A stretch of DNA of 25,464 nucleotides. Source: CAZWKX01 sp964614095 (GTDB lineage Bacteria; Actinomycetota; Acidimicrobiia; Spongiisociales; UBA11373). The position numbers were made by a program, and so were the translations under genes. Each line of letters opens with the position of its first letter. Position 1 is the stretch's first letter. The notes below the pieces were generated by a model. That model searched no databases. It was given only the letters and a program-made list of their open reading frames with translations, and was not told the origin of the DNA. Positions 1 through 7,899 of the stretch are shown here, in pieces. The DNA is taken from NCBI GenBank assembly GCA_964614095.1, contig CAZTJO010000026.1, positions 1-25,464 of the forward strand. Direction: 5' to 3'.

Positions 1-178
1 CCGCATAATTGGCGAACACCTCCAGATTCGTCCCCAAAAACGAAGCCGGCGGCAAGTCATCTTCTGGTGTGCCGCGGGCAGGCTGTGCAAAGAAAACGGC
101 TGTGCAGGTCGTCGCGAGGGCAACGATGACGATTGCGATCGCATTACGCGACAACCTACGGGGAATAGTGAACGCCAA
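1..178 (-). CDS. Secreted GH-like protein, N-terminal fragment (cut by window start)
   Basis: The first 59 residues of a minus-strand gene are visible and the rest lies outside the window. They comprise a basic stretch with PRRLSRN, a hydrophobic core (AIAIVIVALATT) and a possible cleavage site after AQPA, so a Sec-type signal peptide is likely. I see no convincing lipobox. The mature part begins LPPASFLGTNLEVFANYA, identical to residues 70-87 of the lipoprotein encoded at 20099-21847, so the two are paralogues. The chosen start is TTG at 178-176, because GGAG at 189-186 lies 7 nt upstream. GTG at 184-182 is an in-frame alternative, and an in-frame TGA lies just upstream. Function can only be inferred from the paralogue, which has a clan-A glycoside hydrolase look. 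It is divergent from the exopolysaccharide operon that begins at 401. Confidence 0.72.
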   Translation of the reverse strand, partial: MAFTIPRRLSRNAIAIVIVALATTCTAVFFAQPARGTPEDDLPPASFLGTNLEVFANYA

Positions 179-400
179 AACCACTCTCCGTAGCAGGGTC
201 TCTCACGGAGAGCATCGGTGTTTGAGGGCGCAAGACTTGAACGCGGATTGCAGTCGAGTTGGGGGAAGCGGATACTCCAGAGGCGGAATGGCAGGTACGT
301 CAAAGTCTTTGGCGAGAAGCTGAGGTTGTGGCCGGCCTAGGAGCGGAGCGAAGACAGATCGGTGGTGGGAATCGAGGTCACCACTACTCTACGTGTACTC
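179..400. promoter_or_regulatory. Divergent promoter region upstream of the exopolysaccharide operon
   Basis: These 222 bases separate the leftward secreted-protein gene from the rightward amidotransferase gene, so promoters for both must lie here or within the gene starts. TACTCT at 385-390 resembles a -10 element ending 10 nt before the ATG at 401. No Shine-Dalgarno sequence precedes that ATG, which would fit a leaderless or near-leaderless transcript. I see no convincing -35 box. The promoter assignment is inference. Confidence 0.35.
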
Positions 401-2359
401 ATGTGCGGCATTGCTGGGATGTTCTCTCTTCCCGAATACTCGGGCGCCTTGCCCGAGATGATCGCCAGCATCAGTCACCGGGGTCCCGATGCCTCGGGCC
501 TGCACGTTTCCGAGATCATTCCGGGCACCGGCATCGGCAACAGGCGGCTGGCGATCATCGACCCGGTGGAGACGGCGAACCAGCCCTTCTATGAGGAAGG
601 CCTGTGCCTCGTTTACAACGGAGAGATCTACAACTACCGCGAGCTGCGCAGGGATCTGGAATCGCTCGGATCCACGTTTCGCACCAACTCCGACACGGAA
701 GTGGTGGCCAAGGCGTGGCGGCGGTGGGGACCGGAGTGCCTGGGCAAGCTGCGCGGCATGTTCGCCTTTGCCATTCTCGACGAGAGCAGTGGAAGGCTCT
801 TTCTGGCGCGCGATCCGCTTGGCATCAAACCCCTCTTTGTGGCCCGAAGCGGTGACGGGCTGGCTTTCGCCTCCGAGATCAAGGCGATCCGTGCCGTCAT
901 GCCCACGGGGGGCATCGACTACGCCGGAGTGGTCGCCTCGTTGATGTACTACTGGATACCGGAGAGCCACTCGGTCTTTGGCGGGATCGAGAAGCTGCCA
1001 CCGGGGCACTGGGCCGAGGCCGGGCGCAACGGCAGGTTCCGCATTACGCAATACTGGGATCCCCGCCGGGAGCTGGTCGAGGAGGTGGGTCCCGAGCCGA
1101 CCGTCACCGAGTTGGCCCAGGTGATTGAAGAATCGGTCGATGCTCATCTGGTGTCCGACGTCCCCGTGGCCAGTCTCTTGAGCGGGGGCCTCGACTCGAG
1201 TCTGGTTACCGCCATGGCCGTAGCCGCCGGCGCCGACTTTGAGGCCTACACCATTGCCTTCCGCAAGGAGGATCAGCGGTTTGAGGCGATGCCCGATGAC
1301 GCCGCCTACGCCAAACGCATTGCTTCTCGTCTGGGTATTGAGTTGCACGAGATCGAGATTGCTCCCGATGTCGTCGACATGCTGCCCAAGATGGTCGATG
1401 TCCTGGACGAGCCCATCGGCGATGCGGCCGCCATCAATACCGTTCTCATATGCCGGGCGGCGCGTGATGCAGGGGTGAAGGTGATGTTGTCGGGCATGGG
1501 GGCCGACGAGCTTTTTGCCGGTTACCGCAAGCACTATGCGGCACTTCTGGCGGGCCGCTATCGGCGCCTGCCGGGCCTGCTGCGAAAAGGGCTGATCGAG
1601 CCCGTGGTGCGGGTGCTGCCGGTAGCGAGCCGGCGCCGCGGCTTCCGCTACCCGCGCTGGGCCAAACGTTTCATCGGGTTCGCCAGACTGGATGAGGCGG
1701 CCGCTTTCCAGCGTAGCTACAGCCTGTTTGGAACCGAGGAGCTCAAGAGCCTCGTCTCGGCGGATCTGCGCCCCCACGTAGATCAACTCTTGGAGGAGCA
1801 CGAGGAGATCTACTGGGAGGGCCCTGAGGACGACCAGGTCAATCGTATGTGTTACACCGACCTAAGGCTCTTTCTCACCGGGCTGAACCTGGCCTATACC
1901 GACCGTGCCAGCATGGCGGCATCGGTGGAGGTGCGGGTGCCCTTTGTTGACGTCGAGGTGGCCAAGAGCGCCTTCGCTATCCCCGGGAGCCGCAAGATCG
2001 TCGGCCGGCGCAGGAAGGCCGTGCTCAAGGAAGTGGCCGAGTCGTGGCTCCCCGACGAGATAGTGCATCGTCCCAAGGGCTTGTTCAGCGCTCCACTCAG
2101 GGCTTGGGTGCGCAATGATCTGAAAGAGATGGTCGATGACATGCTGGTGGGGGGCCAACTGGTGGAGGCCGGTATTCTCGACGGCGGCGTGATCAAGGGT
2201 CTTGTGGCGGCCGATCGGCGCGGCGTCGAGGACAGATCCAAAGAGATCTGGCAGCTGCTAACACTGGAGACGTGGTTCAGGCGAGCCGATAGCCCTCCCA
2301 GGCCGGAGCCCGGGGCGAGAGCGGGGGAGAGTGATACCGGAACGGCGGTGTCGGCATGA
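401..2359 (+). CDS. asnB: Asparagine synthase (glutamine-hydrolysing)-type amidotransferase
   Basis: 652 aa. The start at 401 is fixed by the family: the protein must begin Met-Cys (MCGIAGMF), because the N-terminal Cys2, exposed after Met removal, is the glutaminase nucleophile. The N-terminal class II glutaminase domain (about 1-215) also shows SHRGPDASG, NRRLAIID, YNGEIYNYRELR and the SDTE segment. The synthetase domain carries the PP-loop SGGLDSS (261-267) that binds ATP and SGMGADELFAGY (364-375). Known family reaction: glutamine-dependent, ATP-driven amidation of a carboxylate. Homologues in polysaccharide loci are thought to amidate uronic acids rather than aspartate, and the AlgD-type enzyme four genes on would supply such a carboxylate; this is inference. 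It is first in a coupled operon and its TGA overlaps the next ATG by 4 nt. No Shine-Dalgarno is visible. The symbol reflects family, not proven substrate. Confidence 0.93.
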   Translation: MCGIAGMFSLPEYSGALPEMIASISHRGPDASGLHVSEIIPGTGIGNRRLAIIDPVETANQPFYEEGLCLVYNGEIYNYRELRRDLESLGSTFRTNSDTEVVAKAWRRWGPECLGKLRGMFAFAILDESSGRLFLARDPLGIKPLFVARSGDGLAFASEIKAIRAVMPTGGIDYAGVVASLMYYWIPESHSVFGGIEKLPPGHWAEAGRNGRFRITQYWDPRRELVEEVGPEPTVTELAQVIEESVDAHLVSDVPVASLLSGGLDSSLVTAMAVAAGADFEAYTIAFRKEDQRFEAMPDDAAYAKRIASRLGIELHEIEIAPDVVDMLPKMVDVLDEPIGDAAAINTVLICRAARDAGVKVMLSGMGADELFAGYRKHYAALLAGRYRRLPGLLRKGLIEPVVRVLPVASRRRGFRYPRWAKRFIGFARLDEAAAFQRSYSLFGTEELKSLVSADLRPHVDQLLEEHEEIYWEGPEDDQVNRMCYTDLRLFLTGLNLAYTDRASMAASVEVRVPFVDVEVAKSAFAIPGSRKIVGRRRKAVLKEVAESWLPDEIVHRPKGLFSAPLRAWVRNDLKEMVDDMLVGGQLVEAGILDGGVIKGLVAADRRGVEDRSKEIWQLLTLETWFRRADSPPRPEPGARAGESDTGTAVSA

Positions 2360-4560
2360 AACAGGTGGCACAGAACTACAAGACCGGTGAGCTGGTGGTG
2401 CTGGACGTTGCCGCGCCCTCCTGCCGTGCCGGCGGTGTGCTTGTGCGCACCGAGTACTCATTGGTCTCCGCAGGCACCGAGATGATGAAGGTCGGGGAGA
2501 GCAAATTGTCGCTGCTCGGCAAGGCCCGGGCCCGCCCCGATCAGGTGCGCAAGGTATTGGATTCGGTTGCCCAGCAGGGTTTGGCCGCCACCTACCGCAA
2601 GGTGATGAATCGGCTCGACTCATTCACACCGCTTGGGTACTCGACGGTGGGTGTGGTGGAGGAGGTCGGCGAGGGCGTTACGGACCTGACCGTGGGCCAG
2701 CGTGTCGCCTGTGGCGGCAACCTGTATGCACACCACGCTGAATTCAATTGGGTGCCGCGCAATCTCTGCGCGGCCGTGCCTGAGGGGGTGAATCCGGCAC
2801 ATGCCGCGTTCACCACGGTGGGAGCCATCGCGCTGCAGGGGTTCCGGCAGTCCGACGCCCGTCTCGGCGAGACGGCATGTGTCATCGGGCTGGGCCTCAT
2901 CGGCCAGCTTCTGGTTCAGATCCTTCACGGTGCCGGGGTGCACGTAGTGGGCATCGATATGTCCGAAGACCGCTGCCGGTTGGCCACGGACAACGGGGCG
3001 GCCGCCGCCGTGACCGGCGGCTCCGAGGCACTGGAAGGGCTGCTCGCACCGCTGATGGCGTTGACCGAAGGCGCAGGCGCCGACCATGTGTTCCTCGCCG
3101 CTTCCACCGATTCGCGTGACCCACTGTTTCTGGCGGCTGAAATCGCCCGCGATCGGGCTCGCATCGTCGACATCGGCAAGTGCAATCTCGATCTGCCCTG
3201 GGGCGAGTACTACGAGAAGGAGCTCGACGTCAGGTTCTCGCGCTCCTACGGGCCCGGCCGGTATGACCCGGTATATGAGGAGCAGGGGATCGATTACCCG
3301 ATCGGTTACGTGCGCTGGACGGAACGGCGGAACATGAAGGCCTTCCTCGGTTTGTTGGCGACGGGCCGCATCGACTTGGCGAGCCTGATCTCGGGCACCT
3401 ATGCCTTCGACGATGCCGTCGATGTCTACGAACGCCTTCATCGGGGTGAGATCGAGAGCCTTGGTGTTTTGTTCCGCTATCGGGAGGAGGCTGCGGTCGA
3501 TGTGGTCTCCGTCGCCGCCGCGCCCGCGGAGACCGTGCCGAGCCGGTTCGTGCCGGGATCGGTCCTCCGTCTCGGGTTCATCGGAATGGGCAACTACGCC
3601 ACGACGATGCTGGCGCCCCATCTGAAGAGCAGGCCCGATGTCGAGCTGATTGAGGTAGCCACAGCCACGGCCTTGTCCGGTGCCACCGCGCAGAAGAGAT
3701 TCGGCTTTGGGGCGGCGACGACCGACTATCGACACGTTCTGGAGAATGACGGTATTGATGCCGTTGTGATAGCCACCCGGCACGATTCACACGCCCGTAT
3801 CGCCGCCGAGGCGCTCAGGGCCGGCAAGGTCACGTTTGTGGAGAAGCCTCTGGCGGTCACTCCACAGGATCTCGAATTGGTGCTTGCCGCGGCGGGGGAG
3901 TCGGGCAACGATCGCCTGATGGTGGGATTCAACCGTCGCTTTGCCCCTCTGCTGCAAGAGATGAAACGGGCCTGGGGCCCGCGGCACGGCCCGGTGGTGC
4001 TGCATTACGTGATCGCCGCCGGCAAGCTTGATAGCAGCAGCTGGTACCGGCAGGCGGATCTTCACGGAACGCGGTTCATCGGCGAAGGTGGCCACTTTGT
4101 CGACACCGTTTCGTGGTGGCTGGACGCCGATCCGGTGGAGGTGTTTGCCATGAGCGCCTCCGTCGATCCCGACAATCTGGAGTGCACGCTCCGGTATCCG
4201 GATGGATCCATGGCGTCGATCTTCTATCTCACCGCGGGAGCAGCCCGCAAGCACCCCAAGGAGGTGCTGTCGGTTTACGGCGAGGGCAAGGCGGGCAGAC
4301 TGAAGAACTACGCCCGATTCGAGCTGTGGTCGGGCCGCAGACACCGGGTGCGCCGCAGCCTCAAGGGGGTCGACAAGGGTCAAAGGGGTGAGCTCGAAGC
4401 TTTCATTGCCGCAGCTTTGGGGGGCACGGCAATGCCAATTTCGCTGGCGTCGCTTGTGGCCACGACGGAGACGACGTTTGCCGCGCATCGGAGTGCAGCG
4501 AGCAAGCGGGCCGAATTGCTGAGGTCCTACCCGTCCACATTGGGGACGCCCGAATCGTGA
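2356..4560 (+). CDS. Two-domain oxidoreductase (MDR dehydrogenase fused to Gfo/Idh/MocA)
   Basis: 734 aa, with two dehydrogenase domains in one chain. Residues about 1-370 are a medium-chain dehydrogenase with a Rossmann segment, CVIGLGLIGQLLVQ (about 175-188). Residues about 404-734 are a Gfo/Idh/MocA domain beginning LRLGFIGMGNYATTML, with VEKPLAV near 495, the usual position of the catalytic lysine motif. In the first domain the zinc-ligand motifs are changed: SAGTE replaces the usual Cys-Gly-Thr-Asp and LGYSTVG replaces Gly-His-Glu, so it is probably not a classical zinc alcohol dehydrogenase. This fusion is known from polysaccharide loci, often beside heparinase II/III-type genes. A redox change on a nucleotide sugar or an oligosaccharide is likely, but the substrate is unknown. 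Its ATG overlaps the upstream TGA, and its TGA overlaps the downstream GTG, by 4 nt each, so translation is probably coupled. Confidence 0.88.
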   Translation: MKQVAQNYKTGELVVLDVAAPSCRAGGVLVRTEYSLVSAGTEMMKVGESKLSLLGKARARPDQVRKVLDSVAQQGLAATYRKVMNRLDSFTPLGYSTVGVVEEVGEGVTDLTVGQRVACGGNLYAHHAEFNWVPRNLCAAVPEGVNPAHAAFTTVGAIALQGFRQSDARLGETACVIGLGLIGQLLVQILHGAGVHVVGIDMSEDRCRLATDNGAAAAVTGGSEALEGLLAPLMALTEGAGADHVFLAASTDSRDPLFLAAEIARDRARIVDIGKCNLDLPWGEYYEKELDVRFSRSYGPGRYDPVYEEQGIDYPIGYVRWTERRNMKAFLGLLATGRIDLASLISGTYAFDDAVDVYERLHRGEIESLGVLFRYREEAAVDVVSVAAAPAETVPSRFVPGSVLRLGFIGMGNYATTMLAPHLKSRPDVELIEVATATALSGATAQKRFGFGAATTDYRHVLENDGIDAVVIATRHDSHARIAAEALRAGKVTFVEKPLAVTPQDLELVLAAAGESGNDRLMVGFNRRFAPLLQEMKRAWGPRHGPVVLHYVIAAGKLDSSSWYRQADLHGTRFIGEGGHFVDTVSWWLDADPVEVFAMSASVDPDNLECTLRYPDGSMASIFYLTAGAARKHPKEVLSVYGEGKAGRLKNYARFELWSGRRHRVRRSLKGVDKGQRGELEAFIAAALGGTAMPISLASLVATTETTFAAHRSAASKRAELLRSYPSTLGTPES

Positions 4561-6584
4561 GGCTCGGTTGGTATTTCAGGCGGCTGAAGAGGATGTCCCC
4601 CGGCGAGGTCGTCCACCGGCTGCGCGACGAGATGATGAAACGGACCCTGCGCTTCCCCCGAGCCGTCATAGATATCGGCTCGATCCCGGGAGGGAGCGGT
4701 CCGACGCCGCTTTGCCCCGGTCTCGGTGAGATCGACGTAGGCGCCGCGGCCGGACTCATCGCAACGGCAGAACGGATTCTTGACGGGGAGTGGCGGACGC
4801 TGGGTGTGGTGAGAAGCGACATGGCCGAGCCGGACTGGTTCCTCGACCCGGAGACCGGCATCAGGGCCCCAAGCCGGGAGTACACCTTCCGCATCAACCC
4901 CCGGCGCCCTCAGATGGGGAACGTCAAGAACGTGTGGGAGCTGTCGAGGCACCACCATTTGACGCTCCTGGCGGCCGCATACCATCTGACGGGCCGGGAA
5001 GAGTTCGCAGATATGGTGTCACGGCAGCTTCGGTCCTGGTGGCGTGAGAACGAGTTTCTTCAAGGTGTCCATTGGAGAAGCGGGATTGAGTTGGCGATCC
5101 GGCTCATCTCGTGGGTGTGGATCCGGCGCCTGCTCGAGGGCTGGGCGGATGCGCCGGGCCTCTTCGAGAAGAATGCCCTTTTCATCGAACAACTCCATCG
5201 ACATTCCCGCTATCTGGCCCGTCTGCCCAGTCACGGGTCATCGGCAAACAACCACCTCATTGCCGAGGCCGCCGGCCTGTATGCGGCCTGCTGCGCCTTT
5301 CCTTACTTCCCGGAGACCAAAACCTGGCGGGAGGCGGCGGCGCAGAGCCTCCGTGCCGAGGCGCGGAGACAGACGTTCGCCTCGGGACTGAATCGTGAGC
5401 TGGCCACCTGCTACCACGGTTTTGTCCTCGAGTTGTTCCTCTGTGCCGCGCTCGAGGGAGAGGCCGCCGGCTTGCCTCTGGGTTCCGAGCTCTGGGAGAC
5501 GCTGGTGCGGATGACCGATGCGCTCGCTGCCGTCGTCGACGTAGAGCTGGAGGCTCCGCGTCAGGGTGACGCCGACGAGGGCACCGCGCTGCAGCTCGAT
5601 GCCGATGTCTCGAAGCGGTGGCGTTCGCTGCTCTCAACCGGCGAGTTCTTGTTCGGGCGCTGCGACTGGTGGCCTGAGCCCGGGAACCCCGATGTAAGAA
5701 CCACGCTGTGGACGTCCTTGATCGGTCACACGGTGGAGTGTGCCCGGCCGAAGCGGCGGCGGAGCGACTTTCCCGATGCAGGCATGGTGATCCTGCGTGA
5801 TGTTGAGCCGCGTCGCGACGAGATCTGGTGCCGCTGCGACGGCGGTCCTCACGGATACCTGTCGATAGCGAGCCACGCCCACGCCGATGCTCTCTCCGTC
5901 GAGGTTCGTTGTGGGGGTTGCACGGTGCTCAGTGATCCCGGGACCTACTGTTACCACACCGAGCCGGAGTGGCGGGAGTACTTCCGCTCCACGCTCGGAC
6001 ACAACACGCTTGAGCTGGCGGGCCGGAGTCAGTCGGTGTCGGGAGGACCCTTCAACTGGCTCCGGCATGCCGATGGGCAGGTGGTGGCTGTCGCCGGTCT
6101 CGACGAAGGGGTGACCGCCGAATGGACCGGCAAGCACGATGGCTATGCTCGGCTCGATCCTCCGGCGGTGCATCGTCGCAGAGTCGAGCTCGATCGGGAA
6201 CGCAGGAGTCTCGTCATCGAGGACGAGGTGACGTGTGAAGGCAGTCACTCCTGCCGGCTGGCGTTTCATCTGGGCCCGGGGGTCGATTGCCGGCTGGCCG
6301 GGACGGTTGCCACGCTCAGCTGGGCACAGGGGGCGGAGAAGAGGGGGGCAGTGATGAAGCTTCCGGCAGTGTTGACTTGGGAACGGGCCCGCGGCCGGGT
6401 CGATCCACCCGGCGGTTGGTACTCGCCGGCGCTGGGTGTCAAGGTGCCTGCGGTGAGCCTCTTTGGGTCGGGCCGCATGCCCGGAGACGGGGCCCTGGTG
6501 ACACGTTTGGAGTTCGGGGACTCGGAATCCGATGAGCTGAGATTTCACTCGGGACCGGGTCCCGATCGACCGATCGAGGAATGA
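4557..6584 (+). CDS. Heparinase II/III family polysaccharide lyase
   Basis: 675 aa, GTG start overlapping the upstream stop (GTGA). The N-terminus (RLGWYFRRLKRMSPGEVVHR) is the typical beginning of heparinase II/III-like proteins encoded in polysaccharide loci. An alpha/alpha toroid of about 350 residues follows, with SHGSSANNHLIAEAAG at about 225-240 including N231, N232 and H233. The C-terminal beta-sandwich domain has SHAHADALS (439-447) and GHNTLEL (481-487). These His and Asn residues match the conserved and catalytic positions of the family. Known family role: beta-elimination of uronic-acid-containing polymers such as heparin, alginate or related chains. Here it would trim, edit or release the polymer made by this locus. 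No clear Sec signal is visible, so the site of action is uncertain, and export by another route or cytoplasmic action cannot be excluded. Confidence 0.87.
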   Translation: MRLGWYFRRLKRMSPGEVVHRLRDEMMKRTLRFPRAVIDIGSIPGGSGPTPLCPGLGEIDVGAAAGLIATAERILDGEWRTLGVVRSDMAEPDWFLDPETGIRAPSREYTFRINPRRPQMGNVKNVWELSRHHHLTLLAAAYHLTGREEFADMVSRQLRSWWRENEFLQGVHWRSGIELAIRLISWVWIRRLLEGWADAPGLFEKNALFIEQLHRHSRYLARLPSHGSSANNHLIAEAAGLYAACCAFPYFPETKTWREAAAQSLRAEARRQTFASGLNRELATCYHGFVLELFLCAALEGEAAGLPLGSELWETLVRMTDALAAVVDVELEAPRQGDADEGTALQLDADVSKRWRSLLSTGEFLFGRCDWWPEPGNPDVRTTLWTSLIGHTVECARPKRRRSDFPDAGMVILRDVEPRRDEIWCRCDGGPHGYLSIASHAHADALSVEVRCGGCTVLSDPGTYCYHTEPEWREYFRSTLGHNTLELAGRSQSVSGGPFNWLRHADGQVVAVAGLDEGVTAEWTGKHDGYARLDPPAVHRRRVELDRERRSLVIEDEVTCEGSHSCRLAFHLGPGVDCRLAGTVATLSWAQGAEKRGAVMKLPAVLTWERARGRVDPPGGWYSPALGVKVPAVSLFGSGRMPGDGALVTRLEFGDSESDELRFHSGPGPDRPIEE

Positions 6585-6585
6585 G

Positions 6586-7899
6586 ATGAGAATCGCCGTT
6601 TTTGGTCTCGGGTATGTGGGCGCCGTCTCGGCTGCGTGCCTGGCACGCGAGGGGCACATGATCATCGGCGTCGACCCCAACAAGACCAAGGTCGATCTGA
6701 TCAACGACGGCGCCGCGCCGGTGATCGAGGAGGGGCTCGACGAACTCATGAAGGAGGGTGTCGAGCAGGGCCGGATCACCGCCACCACCGATCACCGCGA
6801 GGCCGTTTTCGACAGCGAGATGGCCATCGTCGCCGTGGGCACCCCGAGCCGGTCTAACGGAAGTATCGACCTCAGCCATGTGCGCGATGTCATGGAGGAA
6901 ATCGGCTCGACACTTGCCGAGCGCGAAGGGTTCTACGTGATTGTCCTGCGCAGCACCGTGCTTCCCGGCACGCTTGCGGGTGTGGTGATTCCCACGCTCG
7001 AGGAGGCGTCCGGTAAAGCGGCCGGTACCGACTTTGGGGTTTGTTTCAACCCGGAGTTCCTGCGCGAAGGCTCTGCCGTGGCGGATTTCGACAATCCACC
7101 GAAGACGGTCGTTGGGGCCACCGACGCGGCCAGCCGCGACGCCGTTGTCTCCTTGTTCGGGCACCTTCGGGCACCGGTGATCGTGACCGATCTGCCGATC
7201 GCCGAGTTCCTCAAGTACGTCGACAACGCTTGGCACGCACTCAAGGTGGGTTTCGCCAACGAGATCGGCAGGATCGGAAAGGCGCTAGGCCTGGATGCCC
7301 GGCAGGTCATGGAGTACTTCCTGATCGACACCAAGCTCAATATCTCCGGCAGCTACCTCATGCCCGGGCCGGCGTTTGGTGGCTCGTGCCTGCCCAAGGA
7401 TCTGAGGGCACTCACCTATCAGGCCAAGTCGCTGGATCTCCAGCTGCCCATCATCGAGTCGATCCTGCCCAGCAACGAGCTTCACATCGACCGGTCCTTC
7501 GAGATGATCGTCGGGTGCGGGGGGCGCCGTGTCGGGATCCTCGGATTGAGCTTCAAGGGCGGCACCGACGATGTGCGGGAGAGCCCGATGATCGCCATCG
7601 TCGAGCGGCTGATCGGCAAGGGCTACGACGTTCGGATCTTCGACCCCACCGTGAGTATCGCCGCCTTGGTGGGGGCAAACCGAGAGTTCCTGCTCCAGCA
7701 GATCCCTCACATCTCCGGCTTGCTGGTGAACGAGATCGATGTACTCGTCGAGCATGCGGACACCTTGGTGGTGGGCACCGACCATGAGTCCTTTGGCGAC
7801 ATCTTCGACAAGAGGAAGCCCGGGCAGGTGATCATCGACCTGGTGAGAGCTTTTAGCGACGGCACCGGGCTCGAGGATTACCATGGCATTTGCTGGTAA
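6586..7899 (+). CDS. algD: GDP-mannose 6-dehydrogenase (AlgD-type)
   Basis: 437 aa. It oxidises a nucleotide sugar at C6 with two NAD+ to give a uronic acid. The NAD-binding GLGYVG lies at residues 7-12 and NPEFLREGSA is present. The catalytic cysteine in FGGSCLPKD is residue 268, the same number as in Pseudomonas AlgD. From memory of that sequence, the resemblance runs the whole length, including KLNISGSYLMPG, LGLSFKGGTDD, RESPM, RIFDPTVS and the unusual C-terminus GICW. This favours GDP-mannose over UDP-glucose as substrate, so the product is probably GDP-D-mannuronate. GAGGA-type sequence (GAGGA, 6576-6580) lies 5 nt before the ATG, and only 1 nt separates the gene from the upstream stop. 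It overlaps the next gene by 17 nt. UDP-sugar specificity is the main alternative. Confidence 0.9.
   Translation: MRIAVFGLGYVGAVSAACLAREGHMIIGVDPNKTKVDLINDGAAPVIEEGLDELMKEGVEQGRITATTDHREAVFDSEMAIVAVGTPSRSNGSIDLSHVRDVMEEIGSTLAEREGFYVIVLRSTVLPGTLAGVVIPTLEEASGKAAGTDFGVCFNPEFLREGSAVADFDNPPKTVVGATDAASRDAVVSLFGHLRAPVIVTDLPIAEFLKYVDNAWHALKVGFANEIGRIGKALGLDARQVMEYFLIDTKLNISGSYLMPGPAFGGSCLPKDLRALTYQAKSLDLQLPIIESILPSNELHIDRSFEMIVGCGGRRVGILGLSFKGGTDDVRESPMIAIVERLIGKGYDVRIFDPTVSIAALVGANREFLLQQIPHISGLLVNEIDVLVEHADTLVVGTDHESFGDIFDKRKPGQVIIDLVRAFSDGTGLEDYHGICW

Noticed and set aside
389..1801. Long minus-strand open frame (470 codons) opposite the amidotransferase gene
   Set aside because: The plus strand encodes a complete, motif-rich enzyme here; the antisense frame has no recognisable domain and is expected from GC-rich codon bias.
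2620..3783. Long minus-strand open frame (387 codons) opposite the two-domain oxidoreductase gene
   Set aside because: Low-complexity product with no domain; shadow of the real gene.
5634..6788. Minus-strand open frame (384 codons) opposite the lyase and dehydrogenase genes
   Set aside because: Spans two real, well-supported plus-strand genes and has no recognisable motif.
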